From positions 52,661,283-52,725,282 of the forward strand of contig OX387182.1 of the NCBI GenBank assembly GCA_947561395.2: DNA of 64,000 nucleotides. The letters run 5' to 3'. Shown here one piece after another: positions 61,073 to 64,000 of this stretch. How positions within the stretch are numbered: the first letter of the stretch is position 1; the number at the start of each line of letters is the position of its first letter. The DNA comes from Buxus sempervirens. Taxonomy: Eukaryota > Streptophyta > Magnoliopsida > Buxales > Buxaceae. Made by a program: the position numbers and the translations under genes. The notes beneath the pieces were generated by a model. The model did no database searches. It had not been told where the DNA came from and saw only the letters and a program-made list of their open reading frames with translations.

Positions 61073-64000
61073 ATGGCACCAAGCGGGGAAGGAGTTCGCA
61101 ATAGATGTATTCCTCAACGACTGCTAAAAATTATCAAAAGGTTGAACGAGTCCCAGAGGCTAGCTGTTAGAGAAATTGGGCTGGGAAGCCTTCTTGATAT
61201 GACGATTAAACACTGTTATAAGGGCAACATTGTGTCCTTATTGGCTTCATTTGATCCCGATAAATGTTGCCTTGAAGTAAGTGGAATGACGTTTGATATA
61301 TCATCTCCTAATGTTGAGCGGATATTGGGGGTGGCCTCTGTTGGGGAGACTATAGAAATCGATGAGGTGGAAAACGAACTCACATAATTAAAGACAATGT
61401 ATTGTGATGATAAGGGTAAGATACCTTTAGGAGAGCTGGAGAGAAAACTGCAAGAGAAGGAGACGGCGGATGAAGATTTTGTGAGGCTTTTTGTATTGCT
61501 TGCATTGGGTTCATTTTTATGCCCTCAAGCTAAGCCGGAGGCTAGCACAAAGTTCTTAAATCTCGTAATAGATATGGAGGAACTTCGTACCCTCAACTGG
61601 TCAAAGTTGGTTCTTGATTGGCTCATTATCGCAATCTGCTGATACAAGGAAAAGCGCCAAATATATGTCGGTGGTTGTTTGGTTTTTCTAAAGGTAAATT
61701 ATTGTTATACACACATTTCATATATTTGGTATGCTTAAATTGTAATGGATGAAATGTTTACTCAATCGCAGATGTTCTATTATGAATGTTTACGCATGGA
61801 TGAGACCGCGATAGACTTGGATGCAAAAGCTCCTCTCATCACCGTGTGGAATGATGAGGATGTGTTGGAGAGGGAGAAAGAAGGGAAGGAAAAGGACATG
61901 AAAAGTCCGGAACATATTGAATATGAAAATGTTCCGGAGTTCGATAAATCAAAGGGGAGGAAGAAGGTATATTATATTATATTGTATTTATATTTTCGAA
62001 TAGGGAGTACTCAATATTCATTATACGTACATGGACATAAATTTTACTTGATTGTGTGTTTTAGCAGGATAAATTGAGGGCAGCGATAAAGAAGCTAACG
62101 AAGGTAGTTGTTGCCCTTCAGCGTGAGGTAGCCGAATCCCCGAAATTGAAGGCTTTGGAGAACGAGGTAATGGAATTCGGTTTTTGTCATTATTCATCAT
62201 AAGTTCCAGATCTTATAGAAATGCAAATGTTTGTGGCTTGATTTGTTTAGGTGAAGAAATTGAAGTTGATGATAAGCAATCTTGAAGTAGGGCAAGCTGA
62301 ATTAAGAGAGATGGTTCTGGAGCTTGTTGGATATGCTCGTGACTACCGAAGCTACTCTGGCCCTGAATGTCCACGGGAACCATTTGAGGTTCCAGTGAAT
62401 GTTGCTTCTGCACCGGAGGGCCCTTGCCCAGTGTCGCCGATGGAAGATATTGAACTTAGGGCGGAATGTATCCCGGATCTAACACCGGGAGAATATGAAG
62501 GGTCAATCGTTCCATTTCAAGCCGTTGAAGCTCTGAGATTGAAACGAATGAAGGTGCCCGACAAGGCAAAAAGGAGTCTTTTTACAACCATCATCGGGGA
62601 GAAAAAGAAGAGGGTCAGAAAGAGTAAGCAATCGCTCGATGCCAAAAGGCCAATGCAAACGGTAAGTGGTATATAATTGGATGTCTAATTGCATGTCAAC
62701 CATTCATGTAAAACTTTAATATAGTAGATCGAAGAGCAAAATTGTTGATGTAAAGATCGTGTGACCTACATGAAATATATTTCAGGTGCCATCTGGCGAT
62801 GATCAACTTGCGGAGGCTAGGTTGTTGCTGGATCTGAACATTACAGATGCGGCCATACAGCCATTGGTATGTTTGTTCTCAATTTTTTTAAAGGAATTGT
62901 TTTTTGTTTTTCTGTTAGAATTAGGTTGACAGCCATATATTCATTTTTTGGAATGTTTAATAAACTTGTAGGGAAGCGAACCAGCGGAGGCATGTTCAAG
63001 TAGGACTCCCTTGGATGTTGGATGCGCGGTTTGTGACTATGCATTCCGTGAGGACCTCGATCCAGAGTACGTACTTTCGCATATTTATGTTTGATGCGTT
63101 GTTTCTTTGTAAATTGTTGCGTATGGTTTGACTGTTTCTTTTGTGGGATATATATGTAGTGAGGTTTTGGTGAGATTCTTCAATATCTTCATTGCCTGCA
63201 GTGAGATCGAGTGTTTGAAGCCTGAGAAATGGGTTACCAACTGGGTAGCAGTCTAACAACCTAAGTATCTTGTCAGATCGCATAAATATTTGGATTCTTA
63301 GATTTTATTTTTTTCTATGTAGATCTTGGATTACTACATGTGGATGCTGAATTTCTAGGAACAGCAGGTTGGAGGCCCATGTTACTTCTTCATGTCAGAT
63401 ATTGGGGTAATTACTACGACATTCTTCAAAATCATTTGACAATGTCTGTAATACTTCTGTTGAACTTATATTATAACTTTTCAGACTTTTTGCGCGGTAG
63501 AAGAAAACCGAGACCTTACCAGACTTAATGATCAATTTGATTCATCGTACCTACTGAATATAGTGAACTACAAAATGGTAAGATTAACTCACCATTGTTG
63601 CTGGGATCTTTTAATAGGGTAGGGCTAATAAATATGTTTGTATGCAGTTGTTTTTCCCCATATTGGAGCAAGAACATTGGTACATGTGTGTTGTTGACAT
63701 GAAGGAGAGGAAATTATTTTTTTGAACTTGATGAAGGTGTGGAGAACCCACGAAGTTCTCACAGGAGTGGTAAGTGATCAGCGTAATAATTTCTTGTGTC
63801 ACTAATGTTGTTATTAAGTATCAATTTTTATATTTCAGCTAAAAGCAGTAGATATTATATGCACATGGCAATGGGAAAAGGAATTTTTAGTAAGCAAATT
63901 TCCAAGAACGAAAGCAGAGACTCTTAAGCTTCCTCGGCAAGGCAACCCGTATGTTTTCCACCTATACTTTCTTTTCTATCCTTACTACAATATGATATTA
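61073..64000 (+). pseudogene. Transposon-type Ulp1 (C48) protease-like gene, decayed, runs off the window
   Basis: Inferred exons: 61073-61693, 61772-61966, 62068-62166, 62251-62661, 62786-62866, 62972-63066, 63160-63244, 63323-63406, 63485-63577, 63648-63769, 63839-63948. All internal boundaries are GT-AG and most join in phase. The N-terminal part (SQRLAVREIGLGSLLDM, SFDPDKCCLEV) is the module usually found ahead of C48 peptidases in plant transposon proteins. A Lys/Glu-rich coiled-coil linker follows. Exon 10 holds LFFPILEQEHWYMCVVDMKE, with the catalytic His and following Asp region; the Cys would lie beyond the window. Defects: stops TAA 61385-61387, TGA 61640-61642 and TAG 63356-63358, and frameshifts near the T run at 63713-63723 and about 63750. 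Preserved splice sites indicate recent decay of a complete gene. Likely embedded in a Mutator- or CACTA-type element. Confidence 0.75.

Noticed and set aside
1..64000. CRISPR arrays, operons, bacterial-type features and tRNA genes
   Set aside because: None found; gene structure, TE content and base composition are those of a plant nuclear genome.

Overview
This is nuclear DNA from a flowering plant, probably a eudicot. The genes have canonical GT-AG introns, two of the proteins carry plastid-targeting leaders, the intergenic DNA is AT-rich, and transposable elements are dense, including a Cassandra LTR with an embedded 5S rRNA sequence. I cannot name the species. Long TE-filled introns dominate: one 472-aa protein is spread over almost 15 kb.

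I can support five apparently functional protein genes. They are: (1) an ARGOS/ORGAN-SIZE-RELATED-like small membrane protein (+, 8815-9105); (2) a ten-exon CRT-like plastid thiol transporter, CLT1 (-, 24224-9415), tail-to-tail with it; (3) a four-exon thioredoxin-like CITRX/TRX z gene (-, 34041-27870); (4) a two-exon SIP1-clade trihelix transcription factor (-, 37670-36493); and (5) a single-exon ARM-repeat protein (-, 48311-47388). CLT1 and CITRX were rebuilt exon by exon. In each, all junctions have GT-AG sites, the reading phase is continuous and the family motifs join correctly. At the right edge lies a decayed multi-exon Ulp1/C48-protease-like gene typical of plant transposons (+, 61073 to past the window end). 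Its 11 exon boundaries are all still spliceable, but it carries three in-frame stops and a frameshifted exon.

The rest is a record of insertions, many with readable target-site duplications (TSDs). Three solo-LTR-like copies of one large family lie at 1909-4796 (-), 52856-55290 (+) and 55894-57491 (+). The last is nested inside a hAT-type palindromic element at 55839-57916. An unrelated solo LTR sits in the CITRX intron (28663-29615), a Cassandra solo LTR in CLT1 intron 1 (22087-22409), and a complete 302-bp TRIM at 34745-35046. There is also a 3.1-kb hAT transposon with a broken transposase (42257-45354), a Tourist-like MITE (40839-41374), a tRNA-type SINE (10217-10385), LINE fragments, two degenerate Copia pol fragments and several long-arm foldback elements.

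The observations I would look at first are these. The large LTR family carries a TATA box, a leader and a consensus 5' splice site as one module, tandemly duplicated in one copy, with repeated CGTAAAACGTG motifs beside it. A class of tiny 17-20-bp GTTACC-polyA inserts is flanked by 13-17-bp direct repeats at three unrelated places. An inverted pair of GGTACC-centred repeat arrays around a 114-bp tandem duplication lies just upstream of the Ulp1-like gene. Two short uORFs abut the ARGOS-like start codon.
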